Positions 29,746 to 38,858 of a stretch of DNA of 64,000 bases are shown in pieces. The stretch is from Flavobacteriales bacterium (lineage in GTDB: Bacteria > Bacteroidota > Bacteroidia > Flavobacteriales_F > PHOS-HE28): the NCBI GenBank assembly GCA_020852835.1, contig JADZAC010000036.1, positions 22,948 to 86,947 on the forward strand, read 5' to 3'. A model generated the notes under the pieces. It was given only the letters and a program-made list of their open reading frames with translations. It made no database searches and was not told the DNA's origin. Position numbers and translations under genes: made by a program. How positions within the stretch are numbered: the first letter of the stretch is position 1; each line of letters starts with the position of its first letter.

Positions 29746-30459
29746 CTACCGTGGTGCCGGTGAAGCAGGAACAGGAACCTCCGGTTTCGCGGGTTTTGCC
29801 ATCGGAAGCAGGCCATAGCTGACCACCAGGACGAATTGCTCCGGGTACAATGGGGCCATCAATCCGTCTGAATGGTCCTTGATGTCGCTTAAACCCCGGT
29901 AGTAGCGCAATCCCACACCGAACTTCTTTCCAAGGTCATAGCCCGCTTCCGCCACTATTCCCGCATCGGCGCGCAGCAGGTCCAGCCGGTGCGTGGAAGA
30001 GCGCTGATCAGGCATGCCCATCCATGCATTGTGATCGGTGAAGGTGATGGAACTTGCTACCGGAATGCCCAGTTGGTAGCCAGCACCCGCACGCGCACCT
30101 TGCCAACGGAAATGGACCATCAATGGCAAGTACAAGTATTGTAGTTGCCACTGCTGCTCTTGGGCCAGGTTGCCTCGGACCCACAGTTCATTGTTGCCGT
30201 TGAAGGCGGACCAGCACAAGCCGCTGCTGAACGCCAGCTTGTCCGTGATGGAATGTGCGGCAGTGGCCCCCAGCAACCACGAAAAGCGGTGCTGCACGGC
30301 CTGGGTTTCATCACGGCCGTGGGCCAGGTGCATGTCCGTATTGAACCGGCTGAGCCCTGCGCCCGCCAAGGCGCGAACCTCCCACTGGCCATTTGCTGAT
30401 AAAGTTGAAAGCAGCAAGGCGGTGGTCAAGATCGTTGTCCGGGCCCAGACACCCCTCAT
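29746..30459 (-). CDS. Outer membrane beta-barrel (PorT-like) protein
   Basis: 237 aa, signal peptide, alternating beta-strand pattern, FGVGLRYYRGLSDI. Confidence 0.7.
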   Translation of the reverse strand: MRGVWARTTILTTALLLSTLSANGQWEVRALAGAGLSRFNTDMHLAHGRDETQAVQHRFSWLLGATAAHSITDKLAFSSGLCWSAFNGNNELWVRGNLAQEQQWQLQYLYLPLMVHFRWQGARAGAGYQLGIPVASSITFTDHNAWMGMPDQRSSTHRLDLLRADAGIVAEAGYDLGKKFGVGLRYYRGLSDIKDHSDGLMAPLYPEQFVLVVSYGLLPMAKPAKPEVPVPASPAPR

Positions 30460-30513
30460 GCAACAAAGACAATGTGATTAGCGAATATAGCGCACCGCTG
30501 CGATCTTCACCCC

Positions 30514-31734
30514 GTGAACCTCCCCCTCCTCTTCGCCCGCCGCTACCTGCTTGCCAAACGCAAGCAGAACGCCGTGAACATCATCACGCTGATCAGCATC
30601 GTGGTGGTGGCGGTGGTCACGGCGGCCATGGTGGTGGTGCTCAGCACGCTCAACGGCATCTCGCAGTTGGTGGACACCTTGTACAGCCCGTTCGACCAGG
30701 ACATCACCATCACGCCCGCCGCTGGCAAGACTTTCCCGCGCGACAGCTTGGACCTTGAGGCGATCAAGGCCTTGCCCGGCGTGGAGCGCACCAGCTGGGT
30801 GATCGAGGAGAACGTGCTGCTGCGCGCTGGCGATCGGCAGGCCGTGGCCACCATGAAGGGGGTGGAGCCCCAGTACATGCACATGAGCCGCTTGGATGAG
30901 CACATGTATGCCGGTACCGCCGAAATGGCCAATGTCCACGGCCCCGTTGTGATCCTGGGGGCCGCACTGAAGGATGCCCTGGCCGTGCCCAAGGACGATG
31001 GCGTTACCGCTCCGCTGCAGATCGGCGCGCTTATCCGCGGCAGAAAGATCCGCCAGCTCTCCCCCTCCGCCTTTGAGCAGCGCAACGTGCCGGTGGCCGG
31101 GGCATTCACCATCAACATGGAGTTTGACGGGCAGTACCTGCTGGCGCCGATCGCCTTCGCTGCGGAACTGCTGCACTATGGGGGCGAGGTCAACGCCTTG
31201 GAACTGCAAGCGGTGCCGGGTACGCGCCCGGAAGAGCTGAAGGCCGCCGTGGAGCGCATTGCGGGCCCCGCTTTCACGGTGAGGACACGCTACCAAAAGA
31301 ATGCGCTCATGTATGCCACCAACGCCAACGAGAAGTGGTTCACCTTCGCGGTGCTGGCCTTCATCGGCCTCATCGGCGCCTTCAACATCATCGCCTCGCT
31401 CACCTTGATGATGATCGAGAAGCGGCAGGACATGCGTACGCTCCGCGGCATGGGCGTTACCGACGGCTTCATCCGCCGGGTGTTCTTCCTGGAGGGCCTG
31501 TTGATCGTGGTGGTGGGGGCCTTTGTCGGCCTGGTGAGCGGGTTGGCCATTTGCGGCATACAGCTATGGACCGGCGTGGTTTCCCTGGAAGGTTCCGTGG
31601 TGGAGGCCTATCCCGTGCAAGTGATCTGGACCGACCTGGTGATGATATTCATCGCCGTAATGGCCATCGGCACCTTGGCGGCGTGGGTGCCCTTGCGCAG
31701 CCTGAGCCGGAGGTATTTGGTTGCGGGGGGATAG
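30514..31734 (+). CDS. LolC/LolE-like FtsX-family ABC transporter permease
   Basis: 406 aa; FARRYLLAKRKQNAVNIITLIS, FNIIASLTLMMIEKRQDMRTLRGMGVTDGFIRRVFFLEG. Confidence 0.9.
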   Translation: MNLPLLFARRYLLAKRKQNAVNIITLISIVVVAVVTAAMVVVLSTLNGISQLVDTLYSPFDQDITITPAAGKTFPRDSLDLEAIKALPGVERTSWVIEENVLLRAGDRQAVATMKGVEPQYMHMSRLDEHMYAGTAEMANVHGPVVILGAALKDALAVPKDDGVTAPLQIGALIRGRKIRQLSPSAFEQRNVPVAGAFTINMEFDGQYLLAPIAFAAELLHYGGEVNALELQAVPGTRPEELKAAVERIAGPAFTVRTRYQKNALMYATNANEKWFTFAVLAFIGLIGAFNIIASLTLMMIEKRQDMRTLRGMGVTDGFIRRVFFLEGLLIVVVGAFVGLVSGLAICGIQLWTGVVSLEGSVVEAYPVQVIWTDLVMIFIAVMAIGTLAAWVPLRSLSRRYLVAGG

Positions 31735-31862
31735 GGCGTGGCCCATGGTTCGTAGGGATCGGGGCATGAACCGGTTGCGCCCTGCGGACCATTCACCACG
31801 AAATACGACCTGCGAATGGTGCTTTCCTACAGAACTTAATGCCGCGCGGTCCGGGCAATATC

Positions 31863-32210
31863 CTAGCGGATCACCATCAGCCCGGCCTCACCATCATCCG
31901 CGAATTCCTTGATCCGTTTGGAGTTGGCTTGAATGATGCGCAACCATTCCCGGGTGGTGCGGTTGCCTGATGCCAAATGGACCACCTTGGGCGGATGCCC
32001 GAGCAGCATGCTCATTTCCGTGAAATCATCATCCTGGGTGAGGATGGCAAACCCTTCTCCCTTGGCACGTGACCACAACACCGCGTCCGGCTTATGCACG
32101 AGTTCAAGTTGCTTAACGTGCCGGGTACCCGGAAACTCGTGGTTCAAGCCTGTAACCAGCTTGTCCGATAGGTTCTCATCGATCAAGAACTTCACGCTGC
32201 TGATGGTATG
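31863..32210 (-). CDS. DUF5615 PIN-like protein (putative toxin), approximate start
   Basis: VKFLIDENLSDKLV...AILTQDDDFTEMSMLLGHPPKVVHLASGN; paired with DUF433. Confidence 0.8.
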   Translation of the reverse strand, partial: HTISSVKFLIDENLSDKLVTGLNHEFPGTRHVKQLELVHKPDAVLWSRAKGEGFAILTQDDDFTEMSMLLGHPPKVVHLASGNRTTREWLRIIQANSKRIKEFADDGEAGLMVIR

Positions 32211-32422
32211 ATCGTCGTGAAGCGTTCGCGATCTGCTGCATAGGCGAGGCAGGCAAGTATATCTTCTTCGGTCAATTCGTCGAAGTCCGACAGGATCTCC
32301 GAACGGGACATGCCCGATGCGAGATAGCCGAGTACATCGCCCACGGTGATGCGAAGACCACGAATGCACGGCTTGCCGCTCCGTTTGCCGGGTTCAATGG
32401 TGATGAGCTTACGGTAGTCCAT
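32192..32422 (-). CDS. DUF433 domain protein (putative antitoxin)
   Basis: MDYRKLITIEPGKRSGKPCIRGLRITVGDVLGYLASGMSRSEILSDFDELTEEDILACLAYAADRE. Confidence 0.88.
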   Translation of the reverse strand: MDYRKLITIEPGKRSGKPCIRGLRITVGDVLGYLASGMSRSEILSDFDELTEEDILACLAYAADRERFTTIIPSAA

Positions 32423-32495
32423 GCTTGGCAAGTGCTTTTGCGAAGTTATGTAAAACAACATCGCTGTTTCATCAACCATGGGCGCAGAATGACAG

Positions 32496-32960
32496 CTACC
32501 TCCCCAGTGTCCGTTTCTTCCGGAAGAACGCCTTCATCAGATCGGCGCAGGCCGGCTCCAGCACACCGCCGGTGATCTGCGTTTTGGGGTGAAGCAGCAT
32601 GCTGCCCACCCGGCGGTAGCCTGCTTTTTCATCGAAGGCACCAAAGACGATGCGGCCGATATGGCTCCAGTTCAATGCGCCGGCACACATCACACAGGGT
32701 TCCAGCGTGACATAAAGGGTGCAGTCCTGCAAATACTTGCCGCCAATGTGCTCCGCAGCGGCGGTGATGGCCTGCATCTCCGCATGCGCGGTCACGTCGT
32801 TGAGGCGCTCGGTGAGGTTGTGGCCACGTGCAATGATCCGGTCCCCGGCCACGATCACCGCTCCGATGGGCACCTCGTCCGCAGCGAACGCCAGCTCGGC
32901 TTCCCGAAGGGCGTGGCGCATCCAATGCTCATCATCGGGCGGGGGCAGCAACGTGGGCAT
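32496..32960 (-). CDS. tadA: tRNA-specific adenosine deaminase TadA-like
   Basis: HAEMQAITAAAEHIGGKYLQDCTLYVTLEPCVMCAGAL. Confidence 0.9.
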   Translation of the reverse strand: MPTLLPPPDDEHWMRHALREAELAFAADEVPIGAVIVAGDRIIARGHNLTERLNDVTAHAEMQAITAAAEHIGGKYLQDCTLYVTLEPCVMCAGALNWSHIGRIVFGAFDEKAGYRRVGSMLLHPKTQITGGVLEPACADLMKAFFRKKRTLGR

Positions 32961-34723
32961 CAGGCTCGGGCAGTTTCAACGCGGTCGGTTTCGGGCACAT
33001 GCTCCGTGCCCGCTTTCATGTCTTTCACGTTCAACTGAAGCGACACGCGGTCGTTGAAATGGTTGAGCTCAATGTTGTACAGCAAGCTGAACGGCTCCCC
33101 GGCCCTGACCATCTCCAGCTGTCCGGCTTGGCGGAATGCGATCGCTTCGAGCGGTGGTCCCGGGTGCTTCGGGTCGATCACGCGGAACTTGAGGTGTTCG
33201 CCGGTACTGCCGATGGTGCGCGCCTCGCTGGCCACCACGCCCCGTGTCAGGAACACGGGTTTCATGTTGGCCGGACCGAACGGCGCCATGGCCTCAATGC
33301 CGCGCACGAATGGCATCCGGATGTCCGCCAAGCTGATCTCCAGGTCCACCTCTTCTTCCGGGACCCGCAGTTCCGGAGGCATGGTTTCTCGCACCACGGC
33401 TTCGAACTGCAAGCGGAACGCCTCCACGTTCTCCGGCTTCATGGTGAGGCCCGCCGCATACATGTGCCCGCCGTACTGCTCCAGCAGCTCCGCGCAGGAG
33501 GCGATGGCCTCGTACACGTTGAAGCCTTTCACGCTGCGCGCGCTGCCGGCCACTTTGCCGTTGCTTTCCGTGAGCACGATGGTGGGCCGGTAGTGCTGCT
33601 CGATGAGGCGCGAAGCCACGATGCCCACCACGCCCTTGTGCCATTTGGGATTGAACACCACCGAACTCCAGGAATCCTTCAGGAAAGCATCCGTTTCAAA
33701 CATCCCCAATGCTTCCGACGTGATCGCCTTGTCCAAGCCTTGGCGCGTAGCGTTGTTGCCGTCCACGCGCTTGGCGATGTTCTCCGCCTCGAAACTGGTT
33801 TTTGCGAGCAGCAGTTCCACGGCCTGCTGCCCGTGCTCGATGCGCCCCGCAGCGTTGATGCGCGGCCCCAACACGAACACCAGGTCCATGACGGTGAGTG
33901 GTTTCCTGATGTTGGAAAGATCGAGCAAGGCCTGTATCCCGGGCCGCTTTTTGCCGTTGTTCAACTGCCTCAATCCGAAGTGGGCCAGCGTCCGGTTCTC
34001 TCCGTCAAGCGGAACAATGTCGCAGCCGATGCTGATGGCCACCAGGTCCAGCATTTCCTCCAGGTCCTTGAAGGCAATGTCGTTGTGCTGTGCAAAGGCC
34101 TGCATCAGCTTGAAGCCGATGCCGCAGCCGCTCAGTTCCTTGTACGGGTATGGGCAGTCTGCGCGCTTGGGGTCCAGCACGGCGAAGGCATCGGGGAGTT
34201 GTTCGCCCGGCAAGTGGTGGTCGCAAATGATGAAGTCGATGCCCTTTTCCTTGGCGTATGCAACCTTGTCCACGGCCTTTACGCCGCAGTCCAGCGCGAT
34301 GATGAGCTTCACGCCGCGTTCCGCCGCACGATCGATGCCCAGGAGGGATACGCCATAGCCTTCCGCATAGCGGTCCGGTATGTAGTGCATGATGGCCCCG
34401 GTAAGCCGCGACAGCACGCCGTATACCAACGCCACGGAGGTGGTCCCGTCCACGTCATAGTCGCCGTACACCATGATCGGCTCCTTCTCGCGCAGCGCCT
34501 GCTCGATGCGTTCCACGGCCCGGTCCATGTCCTTCATCCGGAACGGGTCGTGCAGGTGGTTCAGGGAAGGGCGGTAGAATTCGCGTGCTTCCTCCGGGGT
34601 GCGGATGCCCCGCTGGGCCAGCAAGGTGGCCAGTTCAGGCGAACAGCGCGCGTGGGTAAGGGCCGCCACGATGGCCGGGTCCACAGGCGGTTTCAGGCGC
34701 CAACGTTTGGGCAGTGCGGACAT
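32960..34723 (-). CDS. recJ: Single-stranded-DNA-specific exonuclease RecJ
   Basis: YGDYDVDGTTSVAL, CDHHLPGEQLPDAFAVLDPKR, GPRINAAGRIEHG, YGGHMYAAGL; start MSALPKRWRLKPP. Confidence 0.94.
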   Translation of the reverse strand: MSALPKRWRLKPPVDPAIVAALTHARCSPELATLLAQRGIRTPEEAREFYRPSLNHLHDPFRMKDMDRAVERIEQALREKEPIMVYGDYDVDGTTSVALVYGVLSRLTGAIMHYIPDRYAEGYGVSLLGIDRAAERGVKLIIALDCGVKAVDKVAYAKEKGIDFIICDHHLPGEQLPDAFAVLDPKRADCPYPYKELSGCGIGFKLMQAFAQHNDIAFKDLEEMLDLVAISIGCDIVPLDGENRTLAHFGLRQLNNGKKRPGIQALLDLSNIRKPLTVMDLVFVLGPRINAAGRIEHGQQAVELLLAKTSFEAENIAKRVDGNNATRQGLDKAITSEALGMFETDAFLKDSWSSVVFNPKWHKGVVGIVASRLIEQHYRPTIVLTESNGKVAGSARSVKGFNVYEAIASCAELLEQYGGHMYAAGLTMKPENVEAFRLQFEAVVRETMPPELRVPEEEVDLEISLADIRMPFVRGIEAMAPFGPANMKPVFLTRGVVASEARTIGSTGEHLKFRVIDPKHPGPPLEAIAFRQAGQLEMVRAGEPFSLLYNIELNHFNDRVSLQLNVKDMKAGTEHVPETDRVETARA

Positions 34724-34856
34724 GCGTGCAAGATACCACCGGTGCCCGCAGTCCTGCCATTTTACCGCAGTGGCACCATCGCCACCGCCATGGGCGAGGA
34801 CGGAAAGTGCGCGGAGTACAGGTTCCGGTCTACCTGATCCGTCGATATTTGCCACC

Positions 34857-36377
34857 ATGCGATCCTCTCATTTCATGGTCCTATGCCTTTTGGGCACGTT
34901 GGTCATCCTGCCGGGTTGTGCCTCCTTGCTCAACAAAGGGAACCAAGGCCTATCGATCACCAGCGAGCCATCCGGGGCCAAGGTGTACATCAACGGCGCG
35001 GAGGTGGGCTCAACGCCGTATGCGTACAACCTGGACAAGCCCACGGGAGATGCGGCGACCTTGGAGCTCCGCATGGACGGACGGCAACCGGTGACCGTGC
35101 AACTGCGGCCGAAACGCAAGAACACGGTGCTGCTGGCCGATGCGATGCTGCTGGGCATTCCCTATATCGCCGATGCCGGCAGCAGTTCCTTGTATGGTTT
35201 CCACGCACCGGAGTTGAAGCTGAACATGTACAAGGCCTGGCCCGAGGAACGGCAGCGGCTGGACCTCCCGGTAATGGTATTGGAGCACGCGTTGGCCCCT
35301 GGATCCGAACTGGGCCACGTTGGCGGGCAGGAACTAACCTTGGACAGCAAGGAGTTCGGCGACCTGCGCTACCCCGCCACGGCCACTTCCGCCATGGTGA
35401 AGGCCATGGACGGCACGTACCTGGAGGCGCACCAGGTGCGGCCGGGAACCACCAAGGGCAACGAGGAGATCCAACGGGCGAAGGTGTTGGTGAAGCCCCT
35501 GCTCAAGGGCGTGGCCATGCAACTTGAAGAGAAGGACCATGTGGTGTTCGGCCACGTGCACGTCGAACTGGACTGGCGGTTCTACAACGGCATGGACAAT
35601 GACAGTGTGCTTTTCACCATCAGCAAGGCTACGGACTGGCCTGTTCATTCCGGGTACCGGAGGGAAGTGTTCTCCGCGGCAATGCAGGATGCCGCCCGGC
35701 AGCTGTTGGATGAGGAGGGCCTTTATGATCGGATCGCGGCGGCCACCATCACCGGAAGGGAGCGCTCCAAGGGGGAGGTCATCCAACTGGCCCGGCCGTC
35801 CACGATCAGCTTCACCGACCGCAATGCCATGATCCCCGCCTTGGTGAAGGGCGTGGTGACCGTGGAGATGAAGGACGGCCACGGCAGCGGCTTCCTGATC
35901 ACCAATGATGGCCATATCATCACCAATGCGCACGTGGTGGGCACCGGCGCCACGGCCAAGGTGCGCTTTGAACAGGGCTTCAGCCTGGATGGCCAGGTGG
36001 TGAAGGTGAACCGTGATTTCGATCTGGCCTTGATCAAGGTGCCCGGCAATGACCTGCCCGCGCTGGCTTTGGGCAATGATGCGGACCTGCAGCTCGGCCA
36101 GGAGCTCTATGCCATAGGTACCCCATTGGACAAGTCGCTGGGGCAAACGGTAACGCGCGGGATCTTGAGCGGCAGGCGCGAGATCGAAGGCTGCAAGTAC
36201 CTGCAAACGGATGTGCCCATCAACCCGGGAAACAGCGGCGGGCCGTTGATCGGTGCCGACGGTAAGGTGATGGGCGTGGCCACCCTGAAGATCAAGGCCG
36301 CGGGCGTGGAAGGCATCGGTTTCGGCGTGCCCATCACCACCGCCTTGGAAATGTTGAACATCGAATTCCTGAAGTGA
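34857..36377 (+). CDS. Lipoprotein with PEGA domain fused to trypsin-like (S1C) serine protease
   Basis: Lipobox VILPGC; SITSEPSGAKVYINGAEVGSTPY (PEGA); ITNAHVVG, DFDLALIKV, INPGNSGGPLIG catalytic motifs; no PDZ seen. Confidence 0.85.
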   Translation: MRSSHFMVLCLLGTLVILPGCASLLNKGNQGLSITSEPSGAKVYINGAEVGSTPYAYNLDKPTGDAATLELRMDGRQPVTVQLRPKRKNTVLLADAMLLGIPYIADAGSSSLYGFHAPELKLNMYKAWPEERQRLDLPVMVLEHALAPGSELGHVGGQELTLDSKEFGDLRYPATATSAMVKAMDGTYLEAHQVRPGTTKGNEEIQRAKVLVKPLLKGVAMQLEEKDHVVFGHVHVELDWRFYNGMDNDSVLFTISKATDWPVHSGYRREVFSAAMQDAARQLLDEEGLYDRIAAATITGRERSKGEVIQLARPSTISFTDRNAMIPALVKGVVTVEMKDGHGSGFLITNDGHIITNAHVVGTGATAKVRFEQGFSLDGQVVKVNRDFDLALIKVPGNDLPALALGNDADLQLGQELYAIGTPLDKSLGQTVTRGILSGRREIEGCKYLQTDVPINPGNSGGPLIGADGKVMGVATLKIKAAGVEGIGFGVPITTALEMLNIEFLK

Positions 36378-37045
36378 TGCGGAAGCTGTTGCACGCCTTT
36401 CTCCTCGTTGTTGTTTCCGGCACCGCCGCTTCCGCGCAGTCCACCGCCATAAGGTTCATCCTGGGTGAAGGCCACGGGGTGTACGAATTGCCGCGTTTCG
36501 GGAACTACTGCATGGGCTTGGGAATGGACCGGTCCTTCAACGACAAGCTCACCGCAGGGCTGGACGTGACCTTCGATGTGGCCCATGCGCTGAAGACCGG
36601 TCCGGAGTATGTCTACCTCGATGTCTCCGGCAGTGCCATCGGCTACACCATGGAACCTTCCTTGTTCAGCATCAACTACCACACCGAATATGCGTTGGGC
36701 GAAGATGATGGCACACATGGATACATCGGCACGTACATCGGCATACGGCGCTTGAAGCAGGAATGGGCAAGCGATGGCACACTGTACTATAGCAGCAATG
36801 GGGACCTGATCGCCGTTCCTGCCCCGCCCCGTGAGGTTTCGAAGGTACTGGTGCCCCTGGGCATCCGGATGGGGGTGCGCGGCACCACGGACGGTGGTTT
36901 CATGGACCTGTACGGTGCCGTGGGTTACCAGATCGGTGGTGGAAAGAACCTCCTGACCGGGAATTTCGCACAGGCCGGAATGGAGTATGCGGAGACCTCG
37001 GCCCTGGCCTTCACCATCGGCTGGGCCTACGGGTTCGGCTGGTAG
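36374..37045 (+). CDS. Hypothetical secreted/outer membrane protein
   Basis: 223 aa, N-terminal signal peptide (LLHAFLLVVVSGTAASAQ), Gly/aromatic beta-barrel pattern. Confidence 0.65.
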   Translation: MMRKLLHAFLLVVVSGTAASAQSTAIRFILGEGHGVYELPRFGNYCMGLGMDRSFNDKLTAGLDVTFDVAHALKTGPEYVYLDVSGSAIGYTMEPSLFSINYHTEYALGEDDGTHGYIGTYIGIRRLKQEWASDGTLYYSSNGDLIAVPAPPREVSKVLVPLGIRMGVRGTTDGGFMDLYGAVGYQIGGGKNLLTGNFAQAGMEYAETSALAFTIGWAYGFGW

Positions 37046-37047
37046 GA

Positions 37048-37101
37048 GCAATTCGCCGTTCTGCCAATCGATCGATCGGCAAATTGATGCGTTGGCGAAT
37101 G
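37048..37101. repeat. Intergenic hairpin, TTCGCC/GGCGAA word-repeat element, copy 2
   Basis: aattcgccgttctgccaatcgatcgatcggcaaattgatgcgttggcgaatgg: ATTCGCC/GGCGAAT and TGCC/GGCA arms. Confidence 0.4.
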
Positions 37102-37102
37102 G

Positions 37103-38104
37103 TCAGCGCTCCGTCCACACCAGCTGGGCCACCGTGGCGCCTACGGCTTGCAAGCTTTCCTTGTCGATGTTGGCCAGGTTGTCATCATGGGTGTGCCAAG
37201 TGGGCGGGAAGCCTTGCGTGGCGGCGTCGTACGCGATGATGTCGATGCTGGGGATGCCGTATTCGTTCACGAACACATGGTCGTCCACGCCCACGTACTG
37301 GCGCGTTTCGCTGAGGAAACGGTTGCCGTGGCCCGCTGTGGCAGCCGCCTTCCACACTTTGTTCACGATGCCGGCGGCGTAGTGCATGCTGTAGGCTTCC
37401 TTCGGGAATACCGCATCCCTGCTGCCTACCATGTCCAGCAGGATCCCGAAGCGTGCCTTGTAGTTGGGCACATGCGGGTTCTTGGCCCAGTACTGCGTGC
37501 CCAGGCACCAGGTCTTCAAGCTCTCCTGCCCCAGGCCCATGGCGCCGTGCGGTTCGCCCATGTCCTCCACATCGGTAAAGAAGAGGTCCACGCCCACTTG
37601 CGGTGCTTGCTGGGCCAGGTGGCGGGCGATCTCCAGCAGAACGCCTACGCCGCTGCCACCGTCATTGGCACCATCAATGGGTTCGTTTTTCCGCGCAGGA
37701 TCCTGGTCGGCCATGGGGCGCGTGTCCCAGTGGGCAAAGAGCAGGATGCGGTCCGTCTTCTCCGGTTGCCAACTGGCGATGATGTTGCGCATGGGCACCT
37801 TCTGCCCGCTGTAAATGGTGACCTCCGCATTTTGCTCGATGACCGTGGCCCCGTAGCTTTTCAGCTTGGCCACCATCCAATCGCCGCAGGCCTTGTGCGC
37901 GGCGCTGCCCGGCACGCGCGGCCCGAAGGCCACCTGCTTGGCCACGAAGGCATACGCGCTGTCGCCGTTGAAGTGCGGGGGCGGGGGGAGGGCGGGGGCG
38001 GTTGCCTCAGGCTTGGTTACCACGGGCGTGGTTTCCGTTTGACAGGCGGCGAGCAATACAAGCACCAGGCCGAAGCCAAGAATGCGGTGGAGAATGGAGG
38101 GCAT
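37103..38104 (-). CDS. M28 family peptidase (glutaminyl cyclase-like)
   Basis: LFAHWDTRPMADQDP, GANDGGSGVGVLLEIARHL, FFTDVEDMGEP; lipobox VLLAAC after start MPSILHRILG; the ORF's extra N-terminus is repeat-derived. Confidence 0.9.
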   Translation of the reverse strand: MPSILHRILGFGLVLVLLAACQTETTPVVTKPEATAPALPPPPHFNGDSAYAFVAKQVAFGPRVPGSAAHKACGDWMVAKLKSYGATVIEQNAEVTIYSGQKVPMRNIIASWQPEKTDRILLFAHWDTRPMADQDPARKNEPIDGANDGGSGVGVLLEIARHLAQQAPQVGVDLFFTDVEDMGEPHGAMGLGQESLKTWCLGTQYWAKNPHVPNYKARFGILLDMVGSRDAVFPKEAYSMHYAAGIVNKVWKAAATAGHGNRFLSETRQYVGVDDHVFVNEYGIPSIDIIAYDAATQGFPPTWHTHDDNLANIDKESLQAVGATVAQLVWTER

Positions 38105-38151
38105 CGGGGTCAAAGTTCGTACGGGAATTTTATTGCGGGGAAATGCAGTTA

Positions 38152-38263
38152 CCGCCAAGACTCCAAGAGCGCCAAGGGTATGGAGTTGCAATTTCCGCCA
38201 AGACGCCAAGAGCGCCAAGGTTATGGAGTTGCGGTTACCGCCAAAACGCCAAGAGTGCCAAGG
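38152..38263. repeat. Tandem array (3 units, 43-bp period) of CCGCCAAGACGCCAAGAGCGCCAAG repeat (family B)
   Basis: Units begin at 38152, 38195 and 38238; unit ccgccaagacgccaagagcgccaaggttatggagttgcggtta. Confidence 0.9.
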
Positions 38264-38303
38264 ATACAACAGCTACGCTACCAAGAGCTCCTAGAGCAAT
38301 ACG

Positions 38304-38687
38304 CTATTCCTTGAGCCTGTTGGCAACCCGGCGGATCCCTTGGGTGACGAGTTTTTCGTTGAAGTTCACCAACAGACCAAGGCGGGTGTCGGAGAGCTTA
38401 AGGTAAGTGATCACCTGCGCCATGTGCACGGGCAGCAATGTTTCCACGGACTTGATCTCGATGATGAGCTTGCACTCCAGCCACAGGTCGATCCGATAGC
38501 CTATCTCCAAGTTCACACCCTTGTATTGCAATGGCAATGGCACTGGCCTTTCCACCTGCAGCCCGCGATCAACCAACTCGTACAACAGGCAATGCTCATA
38601 ACTGCTTTCCAACTACCCTGGCCCCAGCTCGCGGTGCACTTCGATCATGGCATCCACCGCATTAGCGGCAAGTTCATCTTCTGTCAT
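38304..38687 (-). pseudogene. GxxExxY-family (PD-(D/E)XK nuclease-fold) protein interrupted by an in-frame amber codon
   Basis: MTEDELAANAVDAMIEVHRELGPG*LESSYEHCLLYELVDRGLQVERPVPLPLQYKGVNLEIGYRIDLWLECKLIIEIKSVETLLPVHMAQVITYLKLSD...; TAG at 38613-38615. Confidence 0.88.
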
Positions 38688-38722
38688 GGCGGACTGAAAG
38701 TAGCCTATCCCGGGTTACCACT

Positions 38723-38858
38723 TATGCGCACTTTGCGCCTTGGCGGTGAAAGAATTCCAGAAGCCCTGTTCTCCTTGGCGCACTTTGCGCCTTGGCGGTG
38801 AAAGAATTCCAGAAGCCCTGTTCTTCTTGGCGCTCTTGGCGCCTTGGCGGTGAAAGAT
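38723..38858. repeat. Tandem array (about 2.6 units, 52-bp period) of the family B repeat in the opposite orientation
   Basis: Units begin near 38723, 38775 and 38827; cttggcgctcttggcgccttggcggtgaaag is the reverse complement of the array at 38152. Confidence 0.9.

Noticed and set aside
32999-34837. 612 aa plus-strand ORF
   Set aside because: Antisense shadow of recJ.
37103-38269. M28 peptidase starting at 38269
   Set aside because: The first 55 codons are translated tandem repeat; a lipoprotein-type signal begins at MPSILHRILG (38104).
38152-38858. Tandem repeats with 43- and 52-bp periods resembling a CRISPR array
   Set aside because: Only about three units per array, units include the whole period (no unique spacers), different periods in each array, no cas genes.
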